Assembly: GCA_013694685.1 (NCBI GenBank)
Contig: JACDBY010000455.1
Span: 1-7,566, forward strand
Length of the DNA: 7,566 nucleotides
Direction of reading: 5' to 3'
Source of the DNA: Actinomycetota bacterium
GTDB taxonomy: Bacteria > Actinomycetota > Thermoleophilia > Gaiellales > Gaiellaceae
Shown: piece after piece, positions 1 through 6,215 of the stretch
Numbering within the stretch: position 1 is the stretch's first letter
How the letters are laid out: the number at the start of each line of letters is the position of its first letter
Translations under genes and position numbers: made by a program
Notes under the pieces: generated by a model
What the model saw: only the letters and a program-made list of their open reading frames with translations
Database searches by the model: none
What the model was told of the DNA's origin: nothing

Positions 1-487
1 GGTGGAGCGTTCGCACCGCGACGAGGAGCCCACCCGTGCCGAGCGCGGCCGCCAGCGTCTCCGGGTGGTACATCGCCGACGCGCGGACGAGCGCGGGCGA
101 GGCCGCGATCGTGACGAGCGCGACGAGCTGGAGCGCGTGGCGTGACGGCCAGAGCTCACGCGCGAGGAGCAGGACGACGACGCAGAGTGCGATCCCGGCG
201 AGCGCCGCGAGGAGTTGGCCCGGTCGCTGCACGGGCTCCCACCCCGCGGCCTCGGCGAGCCGGCGAAGGCCACCCACGAGGGCGAACCAGAGGGGCGGCG
301 TGTGCCAGACCCCCGACTCGGTCTCGGAGGGGAGCGCGTTCTCGCGCGCGACGAAATCCGCGTAGAGGTCGTTCGCGGAGGCGTCGTAGCCGCGCAGCCA
401 GTCGAAGCGCCACGCGTTCCAGGCGAACAAGACGGTCTCCGCTCCGAGGAGGGCGGCGAGCGCCGAGCGGTAGAGACGATTTGACAA
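1..487 (-). CDS. GT-C type integral membrane glycosyltransferase, N-terminal part (3' end beyond left edge)
   Basis: I translated this frame directly. It is open from a TTG at 485-487 to the window edge, giving 162 residues without a stop. A first hydrophobic segment lies at about residues 8-26. A polar, probably extracytoplasmic loop follows with Gly-Tyr-Asp at 33-35 and His-Thr-Pro-Pro-Leu-Trp at 62-67. Further membrane segments lie at about 66-74, 92-109 and 118-134. A Met-Tyr-His-Pro-Glu motif is at 139-143. An acidic first loop, an H-x-P-P-L motif and a later Y-x-P-E turn are what I expect of GT-C enzymes (GT39/GT83/GT87-like), which use polyprenyl-phosphate sugar donors on the outer face of the membrane. 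The acceptor and sugar cannot be told. The start lies two bases after the stop of the preceding gene (490-492), so it is probably translationally coupled as the fourth gene of the minus-strand operon. No Shine-Dalgarno sequence is visible, and the TTG start is inferred from this spacing. A competing minus-strand frame over 156-641 gives an Arg/Pro-rich protein and is a shadow. Confidence 0.8.
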   Translation of the reverse strand, partial: MSNRLYRSALAALLGAETVLFAWNAWRFDWLRGYDASANDLYADFVARENALPSETESGVWHTPPLWFALVGGLRRLAEAAGWEPVQRPGQLLAALAGIALCVVVLLLARELWPSRHALQLVALVTIAASPALVRASAMYHPETLAAALGTGGLLVAVRTLH

Positions 488-489
488 CG

Positions 490-897
490 TCAGTACGCGC
501 AGTCGTACGTCGCCTGGCGCTGGGTCCCGGAGGGGTCGCGGCGCCAGCGCGACACGTACCGACCCCGCACTTCCAGCCGGGGGCCGAGCTCGCCCTCGGC
601 CGACCCGTAGGCGAGGCGTAGTCGCTCCGCCTCGTCCGCACTCGCCACGACGGAGATGACCACCAGATTCCCTTCGACGATTGCAGTGACCGTCCCGCCG
701 CTGGCGGAAGATGCGACCGCGTCGCCGATCGTCTCCTCGACTGCGAATCCCCTCTCGCGCTCGAGGCATCGTCTCGTCAGCTCGAGCTCGGTCGGATCGT
801 CGTGGGTCAGCGACCAGGCGCTGCCGACGCCGAGCTGCGCCAGGACGAGCGCGAGCGCGCCGGCGAGCCCCAGCCGGGCGGCCCGCCGCTCGGTCAC
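490..897 (-). CDS. Small membrane-anchored or exported protein of unknown function
   Basis: I do not recognise this 135-residue protein. The GTG start (895-897) shares four bases, GTGA, with the stop of the phosphoglycosyltransferase gene, a classic coupling overlap. The frame remains open upstream, but there it is an antisense-like Arg-rich shadow of the neighbouring gene. Residues 5-29 form a positively charged then hydrophobic N-terminus (Arg-Arg at 4-5, then Leu/Ala/Val-rich), which fits a signal anchor or uncleaved signal peptide. The rest is soluble, with predicted alternating strands such as residues 69-86 (Thr-Val-Thr-Ala-Ile-Val-Glu, then Val-Val-Ile-Ser-Val-Val). It has just two cysteines, Cys44 and Cys133 near the C-terminus (Tyr-Asp-Cys-Ala-Tyr), which could pair outside the cell. 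Its place between a phosphoglycosyltransferase and a GT-C enzyme suggests an accessory role in glycan assembly or export, but that is inference from position only. Confidence 0.72.
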   Translation of the reverse strand: MTERRAARLGLAGALALVLAQLGVGSAWSLTHDDPTELELTRRCLERERGFAVEETIGDAVASSASGGTVTAIVEGNLVVISVVASADEAERLRLAYGSAEGELGPRLEVRGRYVSRWRRDPSGTQRQATYDCAY

Positions 898-1469
898 CGC
901 CAGCCGCCGGTCGCGCCCTTGTACGTCCCGCCGAGGAGCGCGAGCGGCGTTCGCGCGAGGATCCGCAGGTCGACCCGCGACGAGCGGTGCTCGACGTACC
1001 AGAGGTCGAGCTCGATCCGCTCGGCCCACGGGAGCGTCGCGCGGCCGTGGATCTGCGCCCAGCCGGTGAGCCCGGGCCTGACGTCGAGGCGGTGGCGCTG
1101 ACGCTCGTCGTAGCGGTCGACCTGGTAACGGAGGGTGGGTCTCGGGCCGATCACCGACATGTCGCCGCGGACGACGTTCCAGAGCTGCGGCAGCTCGTCG
1201 ATGGAGGTCCGGCGCACAAGGCGCCCGACGCGCGTGATGCGCGCGTCGCCGCGATCGACCGCGTAGCCCGCGCCCTGCCGCTCCGCGTCGACGACCATTG
1301 AGCGCAGCTTCAGCACCTCGAAGTCGCGGCCGTCCTTCCCGACCCGCGTCTGGCGATAGAGGATCGGACCGCCGTCCTCGAGCTTGATCGCGACGGCTGC
1401 GGCGGCGAGGACGGGACTCGAGACGACAAGCCCCAGCCCGGCCAGTGCGACGTCCGCGAGACGATTCAC
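894..1469 (-). CDS. Minimal monotopic phosphoglycosyltransferase (undecaprenyl-phosphate sugar-1-phosphate transferase)
   Basis: This 191-residue enzyme is predicted to move a sugar 1-phosphate from a nucleotide sugar to undecaprenyl phosphate at the cytoplasmic face, the committed first step of glycan assembly. It belongs to the bacterial sugar transferase family (PglC, WcaJ and WbaP catalytic domain). An N-terminal hydrophobic stretch at about residues 4-28 contains Ser-Ser-Pro at 17-19, like the helix-breaking Ser-Pro of the PglC re-entrant membrane helix. Then come Lys-Leu-Arg-Ser-Met (54-58), the Ser-Ile-Asp-Glu-Leu-Pro-Gln motif (89-95) with the catalytic Asp91-Glu92 pair, Ser-Val-Ile-Gly-Pro-Arg-Pro (105-111), and Arg-Pro-Gly-Leu-Thr-Gly-Trp (131-137). 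It lacks the four-helix and nucleotide-binding-like N-terminal domains of WcaJ/WbaP, so it is close to PglC in size. The GTG start (1467-1469) overlaps the stop of the upstream GT2 gene by GTGA. The same frame stays open upstream to about 2027, but that part is antisense-like shadow of the GT2 gene. The donor sugar is unknown. Confidence 0.94.
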   Translation of the reverse strand: MNRLADVALAGLGLVVSSPVLAAAAVAIKLEDGGPILYRQTRVGKDGRDFEVLKLRSMVVDAERQGAGYAVDRGDARITRVGRLVRRTSIDELPQLWNVVRGDMSVIGPRPTLRYQVDRYDERQRHRLDVRPGLTGWAQIHGRATLPWAERIELDLWYVEHRSSRVDLRILARTPLALLGGTYKGATGGWR

Positions 1470-2572
1470 CGCGTCGCGGACGGATCCCAGGCCGCCGGGA
1501 CGCCACGCCGCAGGTAGTTCCAGAGCGCCTGTGCCGTCGCCCAGGTGACGTAGACGTAGTAGCGCGCGATCGGGACGCGGGCCGCGAACGCCGCGAGCAG
1601 CGCGAGCTGACCGAGGAGGACGAGCGCGTATGCCCAACCCGCGGGCACAAGCACGACGCTCGTCGCGGCTAGGGCGAGGTGCAGGACGCCGCTCCCGTAG
1701 CGCAGCACACGGTGCGAGAGCATCGCCACGAGATATCCGGGTGGCAGCCCGCGGAGCATCGAGCCGCGCAACGCGATCTCCCAGCAGTGCTCGAACATCC
1801 GCACCTTGCGGGCGTACTCCGTCTCGTTGGTCGGAGTCGGCTGCTCGGAGGCGACCGCCGTTGAGTCGTAGACCGCGCGGTTGCCGGCTTGCACCATGCG
1901 GTACGGAAAAGCGAGGTCGTGGCCCCAGCGCGGGTCGACCTCGATATACGCCTCCCGGCGGAGCGCGTAGATCGAGCCGTTCCCGCCCGTGATCGACCCG
2001 AGGCGCGACTCCCGCTCCCGCAGCCACAGCTCATAACGCCAGTAGAGCCCTTCCCGATTCGAGCCGGCGGCATCCTCGAGCCGGAGCCGCCCGCAGACGT
2101 AGGCCACCTCCGGATCGGCGAGATTCGTGACGAGCTGCCTGAGCGCGTCGGGCGCCCAGCGCGCGTTCGCGTCCGAGAACGCGACGACGTCACCGCGCGT
2201 CTCGCGGACGGCGCGATCCTGCGCGGCAACCTTGCCCCCGCGGGGGCAGTCGATCAGCCTGACTCTGGACTCGCGCGACGCAACGGCCTCGACAAGCTCG
2301 TTCGTCCGGTCGTCCGAGGCGTCCGAGGCGACGACGAGCTCGAGCTGCTCGGGCGGGTAGTCGAGCGCGAGCAGGTTCTCGAGGCGCCGCTCGATCACGT
2401 CCTCCTCGTTGTGCGCCGCGACGATCACGGTCACCGACGCCTTCCACGAAGGATCCTTCGCGACTCGACGCTCTCGCACCCGGGCGAGCGCACCGGCGGC
2501 GACCGGATAGCCGACGTGCGTCCAGGCGAGCGCTCCGAGCGAGCCCCAGAAGAGCGCCTTGACCACCAGCAC
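1466..2572 (-). CDS. Membrane-anchored family 2 glycosyltransferase
   Basis: This 368-residue GT2 enzyme is expected to transfer a sugar from a nucleotide donor to a lipid-linked glycan at the inner membrane face. One N-terminal hydrophobic segment (about residues 3-29) precedes the GT-A domain. That domain opens with Val-Thr-Val-Ile-Val-Ala-Ala-His-Asn-Glu-Glu (47-57), followed by Ser-Asp-Ala-Ser-Asp-Asp (83-88), Gly-Gly-Lys (112-114) and the metal-site Phe-Ser-Asp-Ala-Asn (132-136). The acceptor-side Thr-Gly-Gly-Asn-Gly-Ser (194-199), a His-Asp-Leu-Ala-Phe-Pro segment (217-222) and an Arg-Lys-Val-Arg motif follow. Two or three hydrophobic segments close the protein, so the layout resembles the processive GT2 family (hyaluronan, PNAG or cellulose synthase-like), although it lacks a clear QxxRW motif. 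The GTG at 2570-2572 is chosen because it keeps the first membrane segment and sits 6 bases after a TACACT -10-like box; a second GTG at 2564-2566 is possible. First gene of the minus operon. Confidence 0.93.
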   Translation of the reverse strand: MLVVKALFWGSLGALAWTHVGYPVAAGALARVRERRVAKDPSWKASVTVIVAAHNEEDVIERRLENLLALDYPPEQLELVVASDASDDRTNELVEAVASRESRVRLIDCPRGGKVAAQDRAVRETRGDVVAFSDANARWAPDALRQLVTNLADPEVAYVCGRLRLEDAAGSNREGLYWRYELWLRERESRLGSITGGNGSIYALRREAYIEVDPRWGHDLAFPYRMVQAGNRAVYDSTAVASEQPTPTNETEYARKVRMFEHCWEIALRGSMLRGLPPGYLVAMLSHRVLRYGSGVLHLALAATSVVLVPAGWAYALVLLGQLALLAAFAARVPIARYYVYVTWATAQALWNYLRRGVPAAWDPSATR

Positions 2573-2578
2573 GGCGCG

Positions 2579-2584
2579 AGTGTA
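2579..2584 (-). promoter_or_regulatory. Putative leaderless -10 element for the GT2-led operon
   Basis: On the minus strand TACACT is followed by six bases and then the GTG start at 2572. That places the expected transcription start on the start codon itself. No Shine-Dalgarno sequence lies close upstream of this GTG, as expected for a leaderless mRNA. No convincing -35 box is visible 16-18 bases upstream. The call rests on the TANNNT pattern and its exact spacing, which recurs at three other gene starts in the window. Confidence 0.5.
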
Positions 2585-2599
2585 CTGCGGGCTTCCGGA

Positions 2600-2605
2600 T
2601 ACCCT
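2600..2605 (+). promoter_or_regulatory. Putative leaderless -10 element for the GT4 gene at 2613
   Basis: TACCCT is followed by seven bases and then the GTG start at 2613. The bases between are pyrimidine-rich and contain no ribosome binding site. The -35 region of this promoter (about 2577-2582) would overlap the -10 box of the divergent GT2 promoter (2579-2584), so the two would compete for polymerase. No recognisable -35 sequence is present. Confidence 0.5.
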
Positions 2606-2612
2606 CGCCTCC

Positions 2613-3806
2613 GTGCCGGGCCGGCCGATTCGCGTCCTGCGGGTGATCGCGCGCCTGAACGTGGGCGGGCCGGCGCTGCACGTCACCCATCTCGCGCAGG
2701 GACTCGCCGAGCGTGGTTACCAGACGACACTCGTCGCGGGCGATGTCGCGCGGGGTGAGGAGTCGATGGCGTTCGTGGCCGACCGGGCGGGCGTCGAGAT
2801 CGTCCGGCTCCCGGGGCTCTCCCGCGAGCTCTCGCCGGTCCGCGACGCGCTCGCCGCGATCCGGCTCGCGCGGATCATCCGCGAGGTACGGCCGGACGTC
2901 GTCCACACGCACACGGCGAAGGCGGGCGCCGTCGGCCGGGCCGCAGCCCTCCTCGCGGGGCTCCGCCACCGGCCCGTCGTCGTGCATACCTTCCACGGGC
3001 ACGTGCTGCGGGGGTACTTCGGGCCCGTCGGCACGCTCGTCTTCCGCGCCATCGAGACGGCGCTCGCGCGGACGACCGATCGCCTGATCGCGGTCAGCCC
3101 CGAGGTGCGCGACGAGCTAGTTGCGCTCGGCGTCGCGCCCGCCTCGAAGTTCTCGATCGTCAGGCTCGGGCTCGAGCTCGAGCGGCGCGTCGCGTTCGAG
3201 GGCGACGCAAGCGAGCTGCGGCGGCGCCACGGCATTCCACTCGAGTCATTCGTCGTCGGCTGGTTCGGCCGGATGACCGCGGTGAAGCAGACCGACGCCC
3301 TGCTGACGACGCTCGCCGGCCTGCGCGAACGGGATGTCGACGCGGTCCTCCTGCTCGTCGGCGACGGCGACGACCGGGCACGGCTCGAAGAGCGGGCGCA
3401 CGAGCTGGGTCTCGCGCGCTCGGTGCTCTTCCTGGGCTACCAGGAGGACGGCGCCCCGTGGTTCGCGCTCTGCGATGCGGTTGCGCTGACCTCGGCGAGC
3501 GAGGGGACGCCCGCGACGGTCATCGAGGCTCTCGCGGCGGGTCGGCCGGTGGTGTCGACGAACGTGGGGGGCCTCTCGGACGTCGTCACCGAGGGCGAGA
3601 CCGGCTTCCTCGTGCCCCCCGGCGACACGGAGGCGCTGGCCGCGCGACTCGAGCTCCTCGCCCACGACCCGGAGCGGAGAGCTGCGATGGGGGCGCTCGG
3701 CCGGGAGCGCGTGTTACGCCGATACGCGGTCGAGCGTCTCGTCGACGACGTCGACGCGCTCTACCGGGAGCTGCTCGCCACCACGTCCGCCACGAGACGC
3801 CGGTAG
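2613..3806 (+). CDS. Family 4 glycosyltransferase (GT-B fold, retaining)
   Basis: This 397-residue cytoplasmic enzyme should add a sugar from an NDP-sugar to the growing lipid-linked glycan. The N-terminal acceptor domain starts at once with Ile-Arg-Val-Leu-Arg-Val-Ile (6-12) and the Asn-Val-Gly-Gly-Pro (16-20) loop. Val-His-Thr-His-Thr-Ala-Lys-Ala-Gly (97-105) and His-Thr-Phe-His-Gly-His (125-130) follow; this pairing is typical of a GT4 subgroup found in EPS and capsule loci. The C-terminal donor domain has Gly-Arg-Met-Thr-Ala-Val-Lys (219-225), with the phosphate-binding Arg220 and Lys225, and the E-x7-E motif at Glu297 and Glu305 (Ser-Glu-Gly-Thr-Pro...Ile-Glu). The GTG at 2613 is preferred over an ATG at 2559 because the latter would add 18 residues lying inside the divergent gene and the promoter region. 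The last 46 bases overlap the 3' end of the convergent WcaI-like gene. Donor and linkage are not predictable. Confidence 0.94.
   Translation: MPGRPIRVLRVIARLNVGGPALHVTHLAQGLAERGYQTTLVAGDVARGEESMAFVADRAGVEIVRLPGLSRELSPVRDALAAIRLARIIREVRPDVVHTHTAKAGAVGRAAALLAGLRHRPVVVHTFHGHVLRGYFGPVGTLVFRAIETALARTTDRLIAVSPEVRDELVALGVAPASKFSIVRLGLELERRVAFEGDASELRRRHGIPLESFVVGWFGRMTAVKQTDALLTTLAGLRERDVDAVLLLVGDGDDRARLEERAHELGLARSVLFLGYQEDGAPWFALCDAVALTSASEGTPATVIEALAAGRPVVSTNVGGLSDVVTEGETGFLVPPGDTEALAARLELLAHDPERRAAMGALGRERVLRRYAVERLVDDVDALYRELLATTSATRRR
3761..3806. other. 46-bp convergent coding overlap bounded by a 7-bp inverted repeat
   Basis: The plus-strand GT4 gene ends with TAG at 3804-3806 and the minus-strand WcaI-like gene ends with TAG at 3761-3763, so their last 15 codons plus edges are antisense to one another. 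The overlap begins with CTACCGG (3761-3767) and ends with CCGGTAG (3800-3806), a perfect 7-bp inverted repeat with a 32-base interior. It arises because both genes finish in Cys/Arg-type CGG or CCGG context followed by TAG. A hairpin is possible but the loop is long, and no T-run follows on either strand. Confidence 0.8.
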
Positions 3807-4981
3807 CGCGCAAAGGCGACCTTGCGGTCGGCCTCCTGCTCGGCCCACGCACGGCCTGCGGCACCCATCCCGGCGAGCGAGGTTCGCCCCTCGACGACGT
3901 CCCGGATCGCGCCGGCGACGAGCTCTGGCCGGCCCGGTGGGACGACGAGCCCGCAACCCGCCTCCTCGACCAGCTTCACCGTCTCGCTCTCCGGATCGGC
4001 TGACACGAGCACGGGGCGGGCGACGGCCAGGATTCCGTTGATCCGGCTCGGGACGACGAACCCGGAGAGCCCGCGCGCGAGACCGACGTAGTGGAGATCC
4101 GCCGAGGCGAGCGACAGACTCAGGCGCGCCCGCGGCTGATAGCCGAGGAAGCGGATCATCCCTGTGACCTCGAGCCGGTGTGCCAGCTGCGTCAGGTCGC
4201 CGTGACGCGCGCCGAACCCGACGACGAGGATCTGGAGGCTCGCGAGGTCGCGCAGGAACGTGGCGGCGCGGACGAGCGTGTCGAGGTCCTGCGCGTACCC
4301 GACGTTGCCCGAGTGCATGACAACGAAGGAGTCGTCGAGCCCCTGCTCGCGCGACCAGGCGTTGTGACGTTCCTCGGGGACGAGCTCGGTCGTGTCCACC
4401 CAGTTCGGGATCACGACGATCCGCTCGGCGGGGGCGCCCTTCTCCTCGAGCCGGCGCTTCATCGTGTGGCCGATCGCGACCACCCGGTCGGCCCGCCGCA
4501 GATAGAGCGCCACGAGACGCCGGAGCGCGCCGAGGACGAGCGGCTGCTCGAGCCGCTTCACGCGTTCGGCGATCTCCGGGAAGACGTCCTGGCTGATAAC
4601 GAGGAGCGGCACGCCGAACCGGCGGGCGACGACGAGCCCGATGTCTCCCACGACGGGTGGGTCGGTCATGCACAGGACGAGGTCGGGGCGCTGGCGCCGG
4701 AGCGCGGTCAGCACGGTGTCGCCCAGGTAGCTCGCGTAGTTCGCCGCGCGCAGGTGGAGCTGCGAGCGGTCGTAGGAGGTCGAGCGGACGCGCACGATCC
4801 GTACGCCGTTCCGCACCTCCTCGGAGGGCAGGTCGTGACCGTGGAGATGCCCGGTGACGACCGTCACCTCGTAGTCGGTCGCGAGCTCCTCGCAGAGCTG
4901 GGAGAGGAGCTGGGCGGTCGCCTCGACCCCCGGCCAGTAGTACTGGTTGAGCACGAGGATACGGGGACGGGCGTCGGCCAA
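3761..4981 (-). CDS. WcaI-like family 4 glycosyltransferase
   Basis: This 406-residue GT-B enzyme resembles the WcaI (colanic acid) branch of GT4. The N-terminus has Ile-Leu-Val-Leu-Asn-Gln-Tyr-Tyr-Trp-Pro-Gly-Val-Glu-Ala-Thr (8-22), a hallmark of that branch. Pro-Asp-Leu-Val-Leu-Cys-Met-Thr-Asp-Pro-Pro (99-109), Gln-Asp-Val-Phe-Pro-Glu (131-136), Pro-Asn-Trp-Val-Asp (192-196) and Ser-Gly-Asn-Val-Gly-Tyr-Ala-Gln (224-231) follow. In place of a plain E-x7-E it has Gly-Leu-Ser-Gly-Phe-Val-Val-Pro-Ser-Arg (304-313), then Ala-Asp-Pro-Glu-Ser-Glu-Thr (328-334), as I expect for this branch. The start is taken as TTG at 4979-4981, seven bases after TACCTT and just before the first strand. An ATG at 5074 would add 31 residues that run across the intergenic region and into the divergent gene, so it is rejected. 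The 3' end overlaps the convergent GT4 gene by 46 bases. Substrates are unknown. Confidence 0.92.
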   Translation of the reverse strand: MADARPRILVLNQYYWPGVEATAQLLSQLCEELATDYEVTVVTGHLHGHDLPSEEVRNGVRIVRVRSTSYDRSQLHLRAANYASYLGDTVLTALRRQRPDLVLCMTDPPVVGDIGLVVARRFGVPLLVISQDVFPEIAERVKRLEQPLVLGALRRLVALYLRRADRVVAIGHTMKRRLEEKGAPAERIVVIPNWVDTTELVPEERHNAWSREQGLDDSFVVMHSGNVGYAQDLDTLVRAATFLRDLASLQILVVGFGARHGDLTQLAHRLEVTGMIRFLGYQPRARLSLSLASADLHYVGLARGLSGFVVPSRINGILAVARPVLVSADPESETVKLVEEAGCGLVVPPGRPELVAGAIRDVVEGRTSLAGMGAAGRAWAEQEADRKVAFARYRRLVADVVASSSR

Positions 4982-4983
4982 GG

Positions 4984-5004
4984 GGTGCAAGGTACAAGGT
5001 GCAA
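4984..5004. repeat. Three tandem 7-bp repeats over the WcaI-like gene promoter
   Basis: The plus strand reads GGTGCAA, GGTACAA, GGTGCAA in direct succession; only the fourth base of the middle copy differs. The repeats cover the bases just before the TTG start of the minus-strand gene and create its -10-like TACCTT (4989-4994). They could be a small operator or a slippage-prone tract, or simply chance low complexity. The 7-bp period does not match one helical turn. Confidence 0.6.
4989..4994 (-). promoter_or_regulatory. Putative leaderless -10 element for the WcaI-like gene
   Basis: On the minus strand TACCTT is followed by seven bases (GCACCCC) and the TTG start at 4981. The element sits inside the heptamer repeat tract. 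No Shine-Dalgarno sequence precedes the TTG, and no -35 box is convincing. The matching spacing at three other starts supports the call. Confidence 0.48.
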
Positions 5005-5041
5005 CTCGGCACCGGGCGACCGTCCGGGGCCTGCCGGGGCG

Positions 5042-5047
5042 TAGGGT
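5042..5047 (+). promoter_or_regulatory. Putative leaderless -10 element for the GT4 gene at 5055
   Basis: TAGGGT is followed by seven bases (CTCGGCC) and the GTG start at 5055. Upstream, CCGGGGC occurs twice ten bases apart (5024-5030 and 5034-5040), about one helical turn, in the region where polymerase or a regulator would bind. No clear -35 hexamer is seen. Confidence 0.5.
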
Positions 5048-5054
5048 CTCGGCC

Positions 5055-6215
5055 GTGGCGCGCCCGCTCCGCATCCTCGTCGCGAGCCCGGCGTACTGGC
5101 CCGCCCATGCTTTCGGCGGCCCCGTCGTCGTCCTGCGCGAGCTCGTCTCGCGCCTGGTCGCCCGCGGTCACGAGGTCGACGTGCTGACGACGACCCTGCA
5201 AGACGTCGGTGAGCAGCCGGCCCGCCGGACGTCGCGGGCAGTCGTCGACGGCGCGCGGGTGACGTACCTCTCGACGCCGCTCCGCTACCGCTGGATGGGC
5301 GTCACGCCGACCCTCCCCGCGGAACTCGCGCGTCGCGGACGGCCGGACGTCGCGCACGTCGTCGGGTTCCGCGATCCCGTCTCCACGGGGGTCGCCGCCT
5401 GGTACCGCCTGCGCGGCGTGCCCTACGTCTTCGAGCCCGTCGGCATGTTCCGGCCAAGGCTCCGGAAGGTGGCGCTCAAGCGCGCCTTCGACGCCACGCT
5501 CACCCGAGGTGTCGCCCGAGGGGCGCGGCTCGTAATCGTCTCGTCACCGGGCGAGGGCGACGACGTCGTCTCGGGCGGCGTCGATCCGGCTCGCGTGCGG
5601 ATCCGTGGGAACGGGTTTCCCGAGCCGCCGCCCTGTGAAATGGACGACGCTCTCGAAGGCGTCGTCCCGAGCGGGGCGCCCGTCGTCCTCTACGTGGGCC
5701 GGATCGCCGCCGAGAAGGGTGTCGAGTTCCTGCTGGAGGCGGCACGCCGGCTGCCCGAGGCTCACGTCGTCCTCGCGGGGCCGGACGATCGTCACGGGAC
5801 GATGCGCGCGATCGAGGCCGCCCGGGCCGACCCGGCGACCCGCGGTCGCGTCCACCTCCTGCCCCCGTCGCCGGGGCCGCCGTTCCACCTCTATCGCCGC
5901 GCCGACGTCTTCGTGCTCGCCTCGGGCGGCGAGAACTTCGGGCTCGTGGCGGCCGAGGCGGCGTCGGTCGGGACGCCGGTCGTCGTCTCGGATCGCAGCG
6001 GCGTCGCGACCGCGTTCGGCCCGGGTGAGGCGCTCGTCGTCCCCTACGAGAAGGAGGCGACGATCGCAGCGATCGACCGCGTGCTGAGCGACGAAGGACT
6101 CCGCCGCAGCCTCGCGGAGGGAGCGAGGCGCGCCGCCGAACGCTCGACCTGGGACACCGTCGTCGACCGACAGCTCGAGCTCTACGCCGAGGCGCTCGGA
6201 CAACGCTTGTGTTGA
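5055..6215 (+). CDS. Family 4 glycosyltransferase (GT-B fold, retaining)
   Basis: This 386-residue enzyme is predicted to transfer a sugar from an NDP-sugar to a lipid-linked intermediate in the cytoplasm. The first strand and acceptor loop read Leu-Arg-Ile-Leu-Val-Ala-Ser-Pro-Ala-Tyr-Trp-Pro (5-16), with Phe-Gly-Gly-Pro at 20-23. The donor domain carries Val-Gly-Arg-Ile-Ala-Ala-Glu-Lys-Gly (214-222), including the phosphate-binding Arg216 and Lys221. The E-x7-E motif follows as Glu293-Asn-Phe-Gly...Glu301, the common EnFG form. The GTG at 5055 sits seven bases after TAGGGT and begins the first strand with only a four-residue lead. An ATG at 4947 would add 36 residues through the intergenic region and into the divergent gene, so it is rejected. 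The gene is 73 bp from the divergent WcaI-like gene. Its last five codons and stop form the left arm of the 6199-6233 inverted repeat, giving the tail Gly-Gln-Arg-Leu-Cys. Confidence 0.94.
   Translation: MARPLRILVASPAYWPAHAFGGPVVVLRELVSRLVARGHEVDVLTTTLQDVGEQPARRTSRAVVDGARVTYLSTPLRYRWMGVTPTLPAELARRGRPDVAHVVGFRDPVSTGVAAWYRLRGVPYVFEPVGMFRPRLRKVALKRAFDATLTRGVARGARLVIVSSPGEGDDVVSGGVDPARVRIRGNGFPEPPPCEMDDALEGVVPSGAPVVLYVGRIAAEKGVEFLLEAARRLPEAHVVLAGPDDRHGTMRAIEAARADPATRGRVHLLPPSPGPPFHLYRRADVFVLASGGENFGLVAAEAASVGTPVVVSDRSGVATAFGPGEALVVPYEKEATIAAIDRVLSDEGLRRSLAEGARRAAERSTWDTVVDRQLELYAEALGQRLC

Noticed and set aside
156..641. 161-residue minus-strand open frame across the end of the small protein and the GT-C gene
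   Set aside because: The alternative frame from 487 gives a hydrophobic GT-C protein with recognisable loop motifs; this one is an Arg/Pro-rich shadow.
1889..2758. 289-residue plus-strand open frame
   Set aside because: It is antisense to the GT2 gene, crosses the divergent promoter region and shows no recognisable motif; a shadow of high GC third positions.
3788..4523. 16-bp direct repeat CGCCACGAGACGCCGG at 3788-3803 and 4508-4523
   Set aside because: Both copies encode the same short Arg-Arg-Leu-Val-Ala segment in the same frame of the WcaI-like gene, so shared codon use in a GC-rich coding region explains it.
4091..5044. 317-residue plus-strand open frame
   Set aside because: It mirrors the WcaI-like gene exactly and is rich in Asp, Glu, Arg and Val as expected of a complementary-strand shadow; no family signature.
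3714..5357. 547-residue minus-strand open frame
   Set aside because: It overlaps three well-supported glycosyltransferase genes in another frame and is Arg/Pro-rich with no domain motifs; typical shadow in GC-rich DNA.
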